DNA of 8,891 nt from DTU078 sp033808535. Lineage in GTDB: Bacteria > Bacillota > Clostridia > Oscillospirales > CAG-272. The notes under the pieces are model-generated. The model worked only from the letters and a program-made list of their open reading frames with translations, had not been told where the DNA came from and did no database searches. Shown piece after piece: positions 1 through 6,248 of the stretch. The position numbers were made by a program, and so were the translations under genes. The stretch spans positions 1 through 8,891 of the forward strand of contig JAPXNL010000085.1 in assembly GCA_033808535.1 (NCBI GenBank), given 5' to 3'. Position 1 is the first letter of the stretch; every line of letters starts with the position of its first letter.

Positions 1-19
1 AGATGTGTATAAGAGACAG
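1..19 (+). other. Nextera/Tn5 transposon-end adapter (sequencing artefact)
   Basis: The first 19 bases are AGATGTGTATAAGAGACAG, identical to the mosaic-end sequence used in Nextera tagmentation libraries. The genomic sequence therefore begins at about base 20. The reading frame of the minus-strand gene next to it runs open through these bases and would add about six false residues (LSLIHI) if they were taken as genomic. Confidence 0.97.
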
Positions 20-670
20 ATCGTAGGGCGACTCAAGCGTGAAGTCGGTTATCATCTGCTTGTTGAACATGAGAATCCATGTTGCGTCGTTTGCCATTAT
101 GGATAGGTCGCCTGTGCAGAAGTACAGTTTTTCCGCGATGGAGAGTTGTTTAACCGAACGCTGGTCCCACCAGTCGCGGGTTAAATCCATGTACGGTATA
201 TCTTTTAAGTTATAAAAAAGATGCTGACTGGCAAGAGTCGCGCTTTCGCTGGTATTCGCCATGCAGACGTCATAGTCCGCGGAACCTGCAACAATGCTCT
301 TGCGCGCTTCGTTACCGACGTCACTTGCGCCGTATTCACGGATTTTCATATTGTATTTTTCTTCAAGGAAGACATTTCTTGCATAGACTGCGTCGACAAT
401 CGGTTCGCCGTTCTGCTCCTCAACGTAGATATCCTGACTCTGCCATTCTACATATGCAGGACCACGGACGATAAACACAAATTCCTTACCCTCCATGTTT
501 ACATCGGGCAGATTCGGCTGTTCTTCGACTTCAGATTCCGGTTCGGTTTCGGCAGAAGTTTCCGATGATGTGTCGGTTGTTGAAATTGTATCGCGTGAGG
601 CACAGGCTGCCGCTGCAAAACAGAGCAGTGCCAGCGCAAGAAACAACGCGATGAATCTTGTGAGATGCAT
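20..670 (-). CDS. ABC transporter extracellular solute-binding lipoprotein, partial (C-terminus missing)
   Basis: This is the N-terminal 217 residues of a secreted binding protein that would capture a solute, probably a sugar or oligosaccharide, outside the membrane and pass it to an ABC permease. The start ATG at 670 follows a strong GGAGGA site after 4 bases. Residues 1-22 form a lipoprotein signal peptide (MHLTRF, a hydrophobic run, then AAAAC) with the lipid-carrying Cys at 23. Residues 24-52 are a Ser/Thr/Glu-rich tether, and the folded domain begins near NMEGKEFVFIVRG. The stretches YVEWQSQDIYVEEQNGEP, ARKSIVAGSADYDV, WWDQRSVKQLSIAEKLYF and NDATWILMFNKQM resemble solute-binding proteins common in gut Clostridia. 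That family match is from memory, and the ligand cannot be told. Full members are about 450-550 residues, so half or more is missing. The gene is visibly less GC-rich than its neighbours. Confidence 0.88.
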
Positions 671-757
671 AAAATCCTCCTGTGTCCGTGAAAATATATA
701 AAAAATAAATACCAAAATTATAAATATGTCACATATGTTTCCTGATGTGTTAATATT

Positions 758-785
758 ATTATACACAACTGAAAAATAATTGCAA
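758..785 (-). promoter_or_regulatory. Promoter of the solute-binding protein gene
   Basis: Read on the minus strand, TTGCAA (780-785) and TATAAT (758-763) are separated by 16 bases. The -10 box is perfect and the -35 box matches four of six consensus positions. Transcription would start near 750, giving a leader of about 80 nt before the ATG at 670. No operator or catabolite-repression site was recognised. Confidence 0.7.
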
Positions 786-875
786 GAGGATTCGATTTGT
801 TTTATAAAATATCAATAAAATGGGTACAAGCGTAGTATCAATATCAAGTTATGCAGTAATTTGAAATATTATAAT

Positions 876-916
876 AAAAAAAGCTGCATTGTCACACGAA
901 ACGACAACGCAGCTTT
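876..916 (-). terminator. Intrinsic terminator (distal of two behind tRNA-Pro)
   Basis: The arms AAAGCTGC-A-TTGTC (880-893) and GACAA-C-GCAGCTTT (903-916) enclose a 9-base loop. On the minus strand the only non-Watson-Crick pair is G-U, whereas on the plus strand it is an A-C mismatch. The minus-strand transcript ends in seven U from the A-run at 876-882. Both facts point to termination of minus-strand transcription, which comes from the tRNA gene. Confidence 0.85.
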
Positions 917-957
917 ACAATTATTATTGATTGTATCTATTAAGGTTGTGTAACAAA

Positions 958-982
958 ACACACCCCGCGATGCGAGGTGTGT
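958..982 (-). terminator. Intrinsic terminator (proximal, behind tRNA-Pro)
   Basis: The arms ACACACC-C-CGC (958-968) and GCG-A-GGTGTGT (972-982) enclose a 3-base loop. The odd pair is G-U on the minus strand and C-A on the plus strand. The minus-strand transcript continues with UUUUGUU. The hairpin begins 21 bases after the encoded CCA of the tRNA, so it most likely ends the tRNA transcript. Confidence 0.85.
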
Positions 983-1003
983 CAATTTATGCGGAATATC
1001 CGC

Positions 1004-1080
1004 TGGTCGGAGTGAGAGGATTTGAACCTCCGGCCTCTTGGTCCCGAACCAAGCGCTCTACCGAACTGAGCCACACCCCG
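1004..1080 (-). tRNA. tRNA-Pro(CGG) with encoded CCA
   Basis: Read on the minus strand the cloverleaf is complete. The acceptor stem CGGGGTG pairs with CACTCCG (one G-U pair). The D arm is GCTC/GAGC, the anticodon stem CTTGG/CCAAG and the T arm GGAGG-TTCAAAT-CCTCT. The 7-base anticodon loop TTCGGGA gives anticodon CGG (bases 1044-1046), which reads the proline codon CCG. The discriminator A (1007) is followed by a genomically encoded CCA (1004-1006). The gene stands alone, with its own promoter at 1112-1140 and two terminators downstream. CCG is a frequent proline codon in the neighbouring genes, which fits a dedicated tRNA. Confidence 0.97.
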
Positions 1081-1083
1081 GCT

Positions 1084-1102
1084 GCGGGCTGATTTTGCCC
1101 GC
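1084..1102 (-). promoter_or_regulatory. Leader hairpin just upstream of tRNA-Pro
   Basis: GCGGGC (1084-1089) and GCCCGC (1097-1102) form a perfect 6-bp stem with a 7-base loop. It ends 3 bases before the mature 5' end of the tRNA and starts close to the predicted transcription start. It would sit in the 5' leader removed by RNase P. A role in processing is inference. Confidence 0.55.
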
Positions 1103-1111
1103 GTGCGTCAT

Positions 1112-1140
1112 ATTATACCACAGCGGCGGCTGTTTGTCAA
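1112..1140 (-). promoter_or_regulatory. Perfect consensus promoter of tRNA-Pro
   Basis: On the minus strand TTGACA (1135-1140) and TATAAT (1112-1117) are both exact consensus hexamers with the optimal 17-base spacer. Transcription would start near 1105, about 25 bases before the tRNA 5' end. Strong promoters of this kind are typical of stable RNA genes. Confidence 0.9.
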
Positions 1141-1272
1141 TAGCAGTAGCCGAAAATGTTGCTCCAACTCTGAAAATCCGTAATTTTTTGTTTCGTTTTA
1201 TCGCATACTTTATACCGGAAAAAATCATCATTTAACCTAAGATATAATACACATTTGCATTAAATTTTATAA

Positions 1273-1301
1273 TTGACAAATATGCAGGCAGAGTTTACAA
1301 T
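1273..1301 (+). promoter_or_regulatory. Promoter of the pap-epimerase operon
   Basis: TTGACA (1273-1278) and TACAAT (1296-1301) are separated by 17 bases, which is eleven of twelve consensus positions. The predicted start near 1308 leaves an unusually long leader of about 190 nt before the pap start codon. Confidence 0.75.
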
Positions 1302-1366
1302 AAAAATGTCAAAACCCACCACATACGGCTATTTTAATCGTTTCGGATACCATAAATATAAAATAA

Positions 1367-1378
1367 TTTACGCGTAAA
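1367..1378. repeat. Perfect 12-bp palindrome in the pap leader region
   Basis: TTTACGCGTAAA is self-complementary over its full length and lies about 60 bases downstream of the predicted transcription start. It could be a binding site for a dimeric regulator or chance in an AT-rich stretch. No second copy was noticed in the window. Confidence 0.35.
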
Positions 1379-1413
1379 CTATTCTATCAAGCTCGTATAA
1401 CCAGTTACGGCGT

Positions 1414-1492
1414 GGCAACGGACAGATTTATTTGCCTCCTGCCTGCTGTTATTAGTGATGAATTGCAGTTTCAAAAAATCATTTCGGAGGCA
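1414..1492 (+). promoter_or_regulatory. Possible ribosome-binding-site sequestering leader of pap
   Basis: The pap ribosome binding site GGAGG lies at 1486-1490, 7 bases before the ATG. The segment GGAGGCA (1486-1492) is perfectly complementary to TGCCTCC at 1433-1439, so a 7-bp helix could hide it. TTGCC (1432-1436), which overlaps that anti-site, is also complementary to GGCAA at 1414-1418, so a second helix would exclude the first and free the site. A short local hairpin CGGA/TCCG (1485-1488 with 1493-1496) is a further option. This resembles a translational switch, but no known riboswitch class was recognised and chance pairing is possible. Confidence 0.35.
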
Positions 1493-1497
1493 TCCGC

Positions 1498-2943
1498 ATG
1501 AAGGAACTCAAGCCCGCGATTAAAGCCATGCGCGAGCGCATAGGCGAGCTTGCGCTGACTGCGAAGCAGGCCGGCCTGCCGGTTATTATACTGCTGGAAG
1601 GCTGGGGCGCGTCGGGCAAAGGTGAGATCGCCGGTAAAATCATTGCTGAAATCGACCCGCGGTTTTACAAAGTTTACTCCGTCGAAGCGCCGGCCGCCGA
1701 CGACCTGCGCTACCCGTTTATCAGGCGGTACTGGAAAATGATACCCGAGCATGGTAAAATGGCTGTGCTTGTGCGAAGCTGGTATCGCGAGATCAACATA
1801 GCGGCGGTTGAAGACAATCTGAATAAGCGTGAGCTGGACGAGCGCACCGCCGAGATACTCGAATTCGAGCGCATGCTGTGCGACGACGGCTATCTCATCC
1901 TAAAGTTTTTTTTGCGCATATCAAAAGAGGAGCAGGAAAAGCGCTTTCGCAAGCTCGAGCAAGATGAGGCAACTTCATGGCGGGTTACCGACGCCGACCG
2001 CTACCGGCATAAACACTACGACGAATACCGCTCTGCTTTCGATGTCATGCTGGAGACGACGAACACGACCGAAGCGCCGTGGTATGATGTCGACGCCACC
2101 GATATCGACGCAGCAACGCTTGTGGTTTGTTCGAATATTGCGGCTCGCATGGAGCGTGCTCTCGGGCAGTTGAAGGAGCCTGAGCGGGTGCAGGACGAGG
2201 TTCGGACATCGCCGGATATTATTCCGCTGCCGATAAAAAAGCTCTGCGAGGTTGACACCTCGCCGGTTTACCCGGAGGATTTATACCACAAGCGGCTGGA
2301 CGAGCTTCAGGACGAGCTTTTCGAGCTTCAGAACCGGCTGTATCGCATAAATAAGCCCGCTATTGTGATATACGAAGGCTGGGACGCGGCAGGGAAGGGC
2401 GGCAACATCAAGCGCCTGACCCGCGGGCTTGACCCGCGAGGCTATGAGGTTATACCGGTCAGCGCGCCGACACAGCCCGAGCAGAACAGCCATTTTCTTT
2501 GGAGGTTCTGGATGCGCATACCGCGCAAGGGGCACATTGCGATATTCGACCGCTCGTGGTACGGGCGGGTTTTGGTCGAGCGCGTCGAGGGACTTTGCAC
2601 GGAAACGCAGTGGAAACGCGCATACGACGAGATCAACCGGTTTGAGCGGTCGCTTGCAGCCTGCGGTATGGTGATCGTAAAGTTCTGGCTTCACATCGAC
2701 TCCGAAACGCAGCTCGAGCGGTTTATAGAGCGGCAGAACACGCCGGGCAAGCAGTGGAAAATAACCGATGAGGACTGGCGCAACCGCGAAAAGTGGGGCG
2801 AATACGAGATATGTGTAAACGAGATGCTTGCACGAACCAACACCGAGTATGCGCCGTGGATTATAATCGGGTCAAACGATAAAAAATACGCGCGGATCGC
2901 GGCGCTTGAAGCCGTTATCGCGCAAATCAAAAAGCATATTTAA
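1498..2943 (+). CDS. pap: Polyphosphate:AMP phosphotransferase, two-domain (class II) PPK2
   Basis: This cytoplasmic enzyme moves a phosphate from polyphosphate to AMP, giving ADP. The 481 residues match the usual 475-510 of tandem PPK2 proteins. Domain 1 (about 4-225) has the P-loop GWGASGKG (35-42) and the Walker-B-like VLVRSWY (90-96). Domain 2 (about 258-481) has the canonical GWDAAGKG (294-301, Asp296, Lys300) and IFDRSWYGR (349-357, Asp351, Arg352), followed by the lid region and the C-terminal TNTEYAPWIIIGSND. Domain 1 lacks both acidic residues (Gly37 for Asp, Val92 for Asp), so catalysis is probably carried by domain 2, as I recall for characterised class II members. The ATG follows GGAGG by 7 bases. 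An epimerase gene follows after 36 bases in the same direction, probably in one operon. Use of AMP is inferred from the two-domain architecture, not from single residues. Confidence 0.93.
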   Translation: MKELKPAIKAMRERIGELALTAKQAGLPVIILLEGWGASGKGEIAGKIIAEIDPRFYKVYSVEAPAADDLRYPFIRRYWKMIPEHGKMAVLVRSWYREINIAAVEDNLNKRELDERTAEILEFERMLCDDGYLILKFFLRISKEEQEKRFRKLEQDEATSWRVTDADRYRHKHYDEYRSAFDVMLETTNTTEAPWYDVDATDIDAATLVVCSNIAARMERALGQLKEPERVQDEVRTSPDIIPLPIKKLCEVDTSPVYPEDLYHKRLDELQDELFELQNRLYRINKPAIVIYEGWDAAGKGGNIKRLTRGLDPRGYEVIPVSAPTQPEQNSHFLWRFWMRIPRKGHIAIFDRSWYGRVLVERVEGLCTETQWKRAYDEINRFERSLAACGMVIVKFWLHIDSETQLERFIERQNTPGKQWKITDEDWRNREKWGEYEICVNEMLARTNTEYAPWIIIGSNDKKYARIAALEAVIAQIKKHI

Positions 2944-2979
2944 AATTAAAAAATATATAACACATAAGGGGAAAACAGA

Positions 2980-3825
2980 ATGATAAAGCTGTCAAACGGC
3001 ATTATTTCCGCTGAGATTACAGCGATGGGAGCGGAGCTGCAGAGCCTTAAAAAGGGAAGCACCGAATATCTCTGGGACGGCAAGCCGGAATACTGGTCAG
3101 GGCGCGCGCCGATATTGTTCCCGATATGCGGCGGTGTGACAAACGACGAGTACGAGTACGACGGGAAGCGCTATACACTGCCCAAGCACGGGTTCGCGCG
3201 CAAAAAGAAGTTCACCGTGGAGTCTGCGGGAAGCGACAATGCGGTCCTGCTCCTGCTCGTCGACGAGGAGACTCGCGCGGGGTATCCGTTTGATTTCGAG
3301 CTGCGCGCTCGGTTTGCGCTGATAGGCGAAACGCTTGTGACCGACTACATCGTGACCAATTGCAGCGATAAACCCATGCCGTTTTCGGTTGGCGCGCATG
3401 AAGCTTATGCCTGCCCGGAGGGTATAACCGGGTACGAGCTGGTATTCGAGAAGCCAGAGCAGCTGCGCGCACATGCGGTGCACGGCAATCTGTTGGGGCA
3501 TGAAACCACGCCGGTTCTTGACGGCGACACACTTGCGCTCGACCCGAAATATTTTGAGATTGACGCGCTTGTGTTCAGCGAGGTCAGATCGCGCGCGGTA
3601 ACGCTCCGCAATAAAGCAACCGGACGGGGGGTAGCCGTGCGGTTTGAAGGGTTCCCGTATCTTCTGATATGGCAGAAGTGCGGCGCGCCCTATATCTGCA
3701 TCGAGCCGTGGTGCGGGCTGCCGGATTTCGTTGACGCGACCGGGCGGATCACCGACAAGCCCGGCATCATCGTCGCCGCGCCCGGCGAGACTGTCGTGCG
3801 CACGCATACCGTCAGGTTGATATAA
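2980..3825 (+). CDS. LacX-type aldose 1-epimerase (mutarotase) family protein
   Basis: This 281-residue protein belongs to the galactose mutarotase-like fold, which interconverts alpha and beta anomers of aldoses or sugar phosphates in the cytoplasm. Length and sequence fit the LacX subgroup. Visible hallmarks are the start ISAEITAMGAELQSLKK, WSGRAPILFPICG (39-51), PKHGFAR with His70, GAHEAY with His140 (the family's catalytic His), and CIEPWCGLPD with Glu242 as the likely general base. It has no signal peptide or membrane segment. AAGGGGA lies 7 bases before the ATG. It starts 36 bases after pap and probably shares its transcript, which ends at the terminator at 4018-4063. The substrate is unknown: LacX homologues sit in lactose/tagatose operons, and related proteins act on hexose 6-phosphates. 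The pairing with a polyphosphate enzyme has no obvious biochemical link. Confidence 0.9.
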   Translation: MIKLSNGIISAEITAMGAELQSLKKGSTEYLWDGKPEYWSGRAPILFPICGGVTNDEYEYDGKRYTLPKHGFARKKKFTVESAGSDNAVLLLLVDEETRAGYPFDFELRARFALIGETLVTDYIVTNCSDKPMPFSVGAHEAYACPEGITGYELVFEKPEQLRAHAVHGNLLGHETTPVLDGDTLALDPKYFEIDALVFSEVRSRAVTLRNKATGRGVAVRFEGFPYLLIWQKCGAPYICIEPWCGLPDFVDATGRITDKPGIIVAAPGETVVRTHTVRLI

Positions 3826-3853
3826 CTACTATTGTGGTGCTATATTGTTACAT

Positions 3854-3906
3854 AGTATAGGGGATTACGTCGGGGGGACAACGGTCCCCCGAACCCCCGC
3901 GATACT
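3854..3906 (+). repeat. G/C-rich intergenic hairpin repeat, copy 1
   Basis: The element folds into nested stems. GGGGGAC (3873-3879) pairs with GTCCCCC (3884-3890) around an AACG loop, GGGG (3860-3863) can pair with the C-run at 3894-3898, and AGTAT (3854-3858) pairs with ATACT (3902-3906). No T-run follows, so it is not a standard terminator. A second, truncated copy in the same orientation ends the window at 8891. The shared pattern is AGGGGA, 2-3 variable bases, CG, one variable base, CGGGGGGA, a short loop, TCCCCC. It looks like a REP-type interspersed element. Confidence 0.65.
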
Positions 3907-4017
3907 GTTTAAACAATGTAAACGTTGAAAGTATTTGCAGCAACCTTTTGTAAACACAAAAATTTATGCGCCTTAATTTTCGGTTAATACCGTTCATGTT
4001 GAATAATTGCTTTTTAC

Positions 4018-4063
4018 GCCGCGCATTTTGGTCCCTTACCCAAACAACGCGGCTCGGTTTTTT
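4018..4063 (+). terminator. Intrinsic terminator of the pap-epimerase operon
   Basis: GCCGCG (4018-4023) pairs with CGCGGC (4048-4053), and inside it TTTGG (4027-4031) pairs with CCAAA (4040-4044) across a small internal loop (CAT/CAA). Four bases later comes a run of six T (4058-4063). The T-run makes it a plus-strand terminator. It lies about 190 bases past the epimerase stop, leaving a long 3' end that includes the hairpin repeat. Confidence 0.75.
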
Positions 4064-4174
4064 ATGCAAGTGGTTATGGCGGTGCGCTGATGGTTAGGGG
4101 ATGACAATTCCTTCGCGCCCCGGCGAACAGTTAACCGCTCCCTGCGCATTACCCTTAGTTAAACGCGCGGCTTA

Positions 4175-6244
4175 TTATGCCTGTACCGGCGTATCGCACA
4201 TCTTTATTTCAAGCACGCCTCCTGCCATGAGTTCACTGGCGCGCAGCTCAAAATCATCTAATCTGCGCCCGTTTAAGGTTGCGGACTTAGTATAAATACC
4301 GCTGCCGGTTACTTTTATTGCAAGCATAGCACCGGAGGCAAGCTCCATTTCGGCGTACATTACAAGCGGCGAACCGATTATCATTTTATCCTGCCCGCTG
4401 ACGGGAAAAAGTCCGAGCGCGTTCCAGATCCAGCAGGAGGTCAGCCCGCCGGAGTCGTTGTTGCCCGGCACGCCGCCGCGCCCGACCGAAAACATATATT
4501 TATTGCCGGTGTGCAGCACTTCCGCCATCCGGTCGCGCCTGCCCGCGAAATGGTATATGTAGGGCGTTTCCATGTCGGTTTCGTTGTTAAAGCCCTCGAA
4601 CTTATCGCCGCCTGGCGCAAATCCGAAGAATCTGTCGCAGTGCTTCAGATATCGCTCTCTGCCGCCGGCGAGCGCTATGCGCTTCTCCGGTTCAGCCGCA
4701 AGCCGAAACGAGTAGTTGACGCGCGTGCCCTCGTAATACCAGGAGTCGGACCGCATAAGCCCGTCGGCGTCGTAGACTTCCGGCCAGCGCTCGTACAGAG
4801 TCAACAGCCGATGGACAAGCTCAGTGCGCCCGCACTCTGCCGCTACCTGTGCGATCGCCCGGCATGCCTCGCACATATCGAGATGCTGTGTGGCCGACTC
4901 CACGCGGCCGCCGGATGTAAAGTCGCTGTACTCGGGGCGGTATATATCGCGCTCCGCGGCATCGAGCAGTGCTGCAGTCGGGACTCCGCGCACAGTGCCG
5001 TCGGGCGAGCCTGCCCGGCGGAAATATGCGTCTGCTATTGAAAACTCCGCCAGTGCGCGCGCCTGTTTTATTTCTATATCGCGGTCGGCGGCAAGCAGCA
5101 GCGCGTGAGGCAGCCTGCCTGTGCGCTCAGAAAGCTTATGGAATGTTTCCGTAATGCCGCGCGTTACATCAGGAAAGAGTGTGAACACCAGCGGAAGCTG
5201 CGTTTTATAAATATCCCACATTGTGCACAGGTCACAGTAGAACTCGCCTTCGCAGCCGAAAAGCCTCTCACCCGTCCAGTCGCATGGCTTAAGCAGCGTG
5301 TGGTAAAGGTACGAGTAAAATTTCGGCTTAAGCTCCTCATCATCTCCACCGAGCCTGATTTTCGACAGTGCCGCGTTCCACATCTCGCGCGCCTGCAGGC
5401 TAGCTTCATCAAATCTCCCGTGATCGGCATGAGCATGACTGCGCGCCCGCTCCATGCTGTGCGCAGATATGCACAATGTCAGCTCTGCTGATGTACCGGA
5501 AAGGTCGAAAACGCATCCGAACAGCTCGTCTACATGAGCGGATGCGTCATATGAACTATCAGACATCTCGCTTTCGCCGCAGAATAGCGTGCTACGCGCT
5601 GCGCCGCCGCAGACAACATAAAAGTACAGCTTCACGCCCTGCAGTGTGACCTCTGCACATACCTCGCGTTCTGAAATGCGGGTTATAACGCCCGATGTGG
5701 GGCGGGAAAAAGCCTTAGTGCGCCTGTCAAGCCCGTCGTTTGAAAAATCGATTGCAATGCGCCCGCCCTCCGCGCTGAAGCTGTACCTGTGCAGTGCGCA
5801 CGCCTTTGTTACGGTAGCGGCTGCATGTATTCCGCCCGACTTGACGGAATAATACCCGGGGATTGCTTCTTCCGCATCTATCGGTCGCAGCTCAAACGCC
5901 GCAGACAGCGCGCCGTAAAACGGCGAGGTCAACGCATAATTATAGAACACGCCGATATATCCTGTGCCGCTGTGGTGGAAGTGCGACAGTCCGGCGAACA
6001 TGTTTTCGGCAAACAGGTGCTTGATAGGCCCGCCGAAATTAGGCATATTGCGTCCGTATCCGGCCGAATATGCGCCGCTGTAGCAGCAGCAGCTCATACG
6101 CCCGAAAGGCAACACGGCACCGGGGTGGTTGTTGCCGCACAACCCCTTGATATACCGCCACTCTGCGGCGATACCCTCAGGCTTCGGCAGGTCAATGCTG
6201 TCGCAGCCGAGAAACACGTCGACATATTTTGTAAAATCGGTCAT
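4175..6244 (-). CDS. GH92-family glycoside hydrolase (alpha-mannosidase-like), probably cytoplasmic
   Basis: GH92 enzymes are calcium-dependent, inverting exo-alpha-mannosidases. The 689 residues show the N-terminal barrel signature NNHPGAVLPFG (38-48) and GLSHFHHSGTG (85-95), the likely general acid Glu505 in YYEGTRVNYSFR, and the catalytic segment GNNDSGGLTSCWIWNALGLF (from 594, Asp597). Family members usually have GN[E/D]DxG here, so Asn596 is a departure. A Cys triplet (52-54) is unusual. Unlike most studied GH92 enzymes it has no signal peptide, so it probably acts inside the cell on imported short mannosides. GTG 6253, ATG 6250 and ATG 6244 are all in frame. Only 6244 is correctly spaced from AAGGTGAT (6249-6256), so it was chosen. 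The gene is transcribed alone from the promoter at 6308-6336. The exact linkage cleaved is unknown. Confidence 0.88.
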   Translation of the reverse strand: MTDFTKYVDVFLGCDSIDLPKPEGIAAEWRYIKGLCGNNHPGAVLPFGRMSCCCYSGAYSAGYGRNMPNFGGPIKHLFAENMFAGLSHFHHSGTGYIGVFYNYALTSPFYGALSAAFELRPIDAEEAIPGYYSVKSGGIHAAATVTKACALHRYSFSAEGGRIAIDFSNDGLDRRTKAFSRPTSGVITRISEREVCAEVTLQGVKLYFYVVCGGAARSTLFCGESEMSDSSYDASAHVDELFGCVFDLSGTSAELTLCISAHSMERARSHAHADHGRFDEASLQAREMWNAALSKIRLGGDDEELKPKFYSYLYHTLLKPCDWTGERLFGCEGEFYCDLCTMWDIYKTQLPLVFTLFPDVTRGITETFHKLSERTGRLPHALLLAADRDIEIKQARALAEFSIADAYFRRAGSPDGTVRGVPTAALLDAAERDIYRPEYSDFTSGGRVESATQHLDMCEACRAIAQVAAECGRTELVHRLLTLYERWPEVYDADGLMRSDSWYYEGTRVNYSFRLAAEPEKRIALAGGRERYLKHCDRFFGFAPGGDKFEGFNNETDMETPYIYHFAGRRDRMAEVLHTGNKYMFSVGRGGVPGNNDSGGLTSCWIWNALGLFPVSGQDKMIIGSPLVMYAEMELASGAMLAIKVTGSGIYTKSATLNGRRLDDFELRASELMAGGVLEIKMCDTPVQA

Positions 6245-6248
6245 AGTC

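Larger units (their letters stand above)
671..1003. other. Intergenic region between solute-binding protein gene and tRNA-Pro
   Basis: This AT-rich gap of 333 bases holds the leader and promoter of the solute-binding protein gene (671-785), about 90 bases in which I see nothing recognisable (786-875), and two minus-strand terminators behind the tRNA gene (876-916 and 958-982). No open reading frame with a ribosome binding site was found in it. Confidence 0.75.
1081..1497. other. Intergenic region with divergent promoters (tRNA-Pro / pap operon)
   Basis: This gap of 417 bases holds the minus-strand tRNA promoter (1112-1140), the plus-strand promoter of the pap operon (1273-1301) and a pap leader of about 190 nt. 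I see no gene in it. The stretch 1141-1270 contains an isolated plus-strand TATAAT (1243-1248) without a -35 partner and otherwise nothing recognisable. Confidence 0.75.
3826..4174. other. Convergent intergenic region (epimerase / GH92)
   Basis: This gap of 349 bases lies between two converging genes. It holds the G/C-rich hairpin repeat (3854-3906) and the plus-strand terminator (4018-4063). A small A/T hairpin, TTTTGT-AAAC-ACAAAA (3946-3961), and a short CGGT/ACCG hairpin (3981-3992) are also visible. A hairpin with arms TTCGC/GCGAA at 4112-4127 lacks a T-run in either direction, so I find no convincing minus-strand terminator for the GH92 gene. The minus-strand open frame at 3848-4069 has no convincing coding character and crosses the repeat. 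Confidence 0.7.

Noticed and set aside
1038..1235. A 65-codon plus-strand frame starting inside the tRNA gene
   Set aside because: It is antisense to tRNA-Pro and its promoter, a common source of spurious ORFs.
1243..1248. TATAAT as an extra plus-strand promoter
   Set aside because: No -35-like hexamer lies 16-18 bases upstream, and the well-formed promoter at 1273-1301 is nearer to pap.
1306..1377. A 23-codon Tyr/Phe-rich frame (5 Tyr, 2 Phe) at the start of the pap transcript, like a leader peptide
   Set aside because: Its ATG lies 5 bases after the -10 box, so it has no ribosome binding site and may precede the transcription start. No attenuator hairpin with a T-run follows it, and pap has no link to aromatic amino acids.
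3097..3807. A 236-codon minus-strand open frame inside the epimerase gene
   Set aside because: It is fully antisense to a gene with clear family motifs, and its composition is typical of shadow frames.
3872..3898. The G/C-rich hairpin as a terminator or G-quadruplex
   Set aside because: No T-run follows on either strand, and only two G-runs of sufficient length are present per strand, too few for an intramolecular quadruplex.
3848..4069. A 73-codon minus-strand frame in the convergent gap
   Set aside because: It has no convincing ribosome binding site, runs through the operon terminator and the hairpin repeat, and has a basic, low-complexity composition. Repeats of this type often create such frames.
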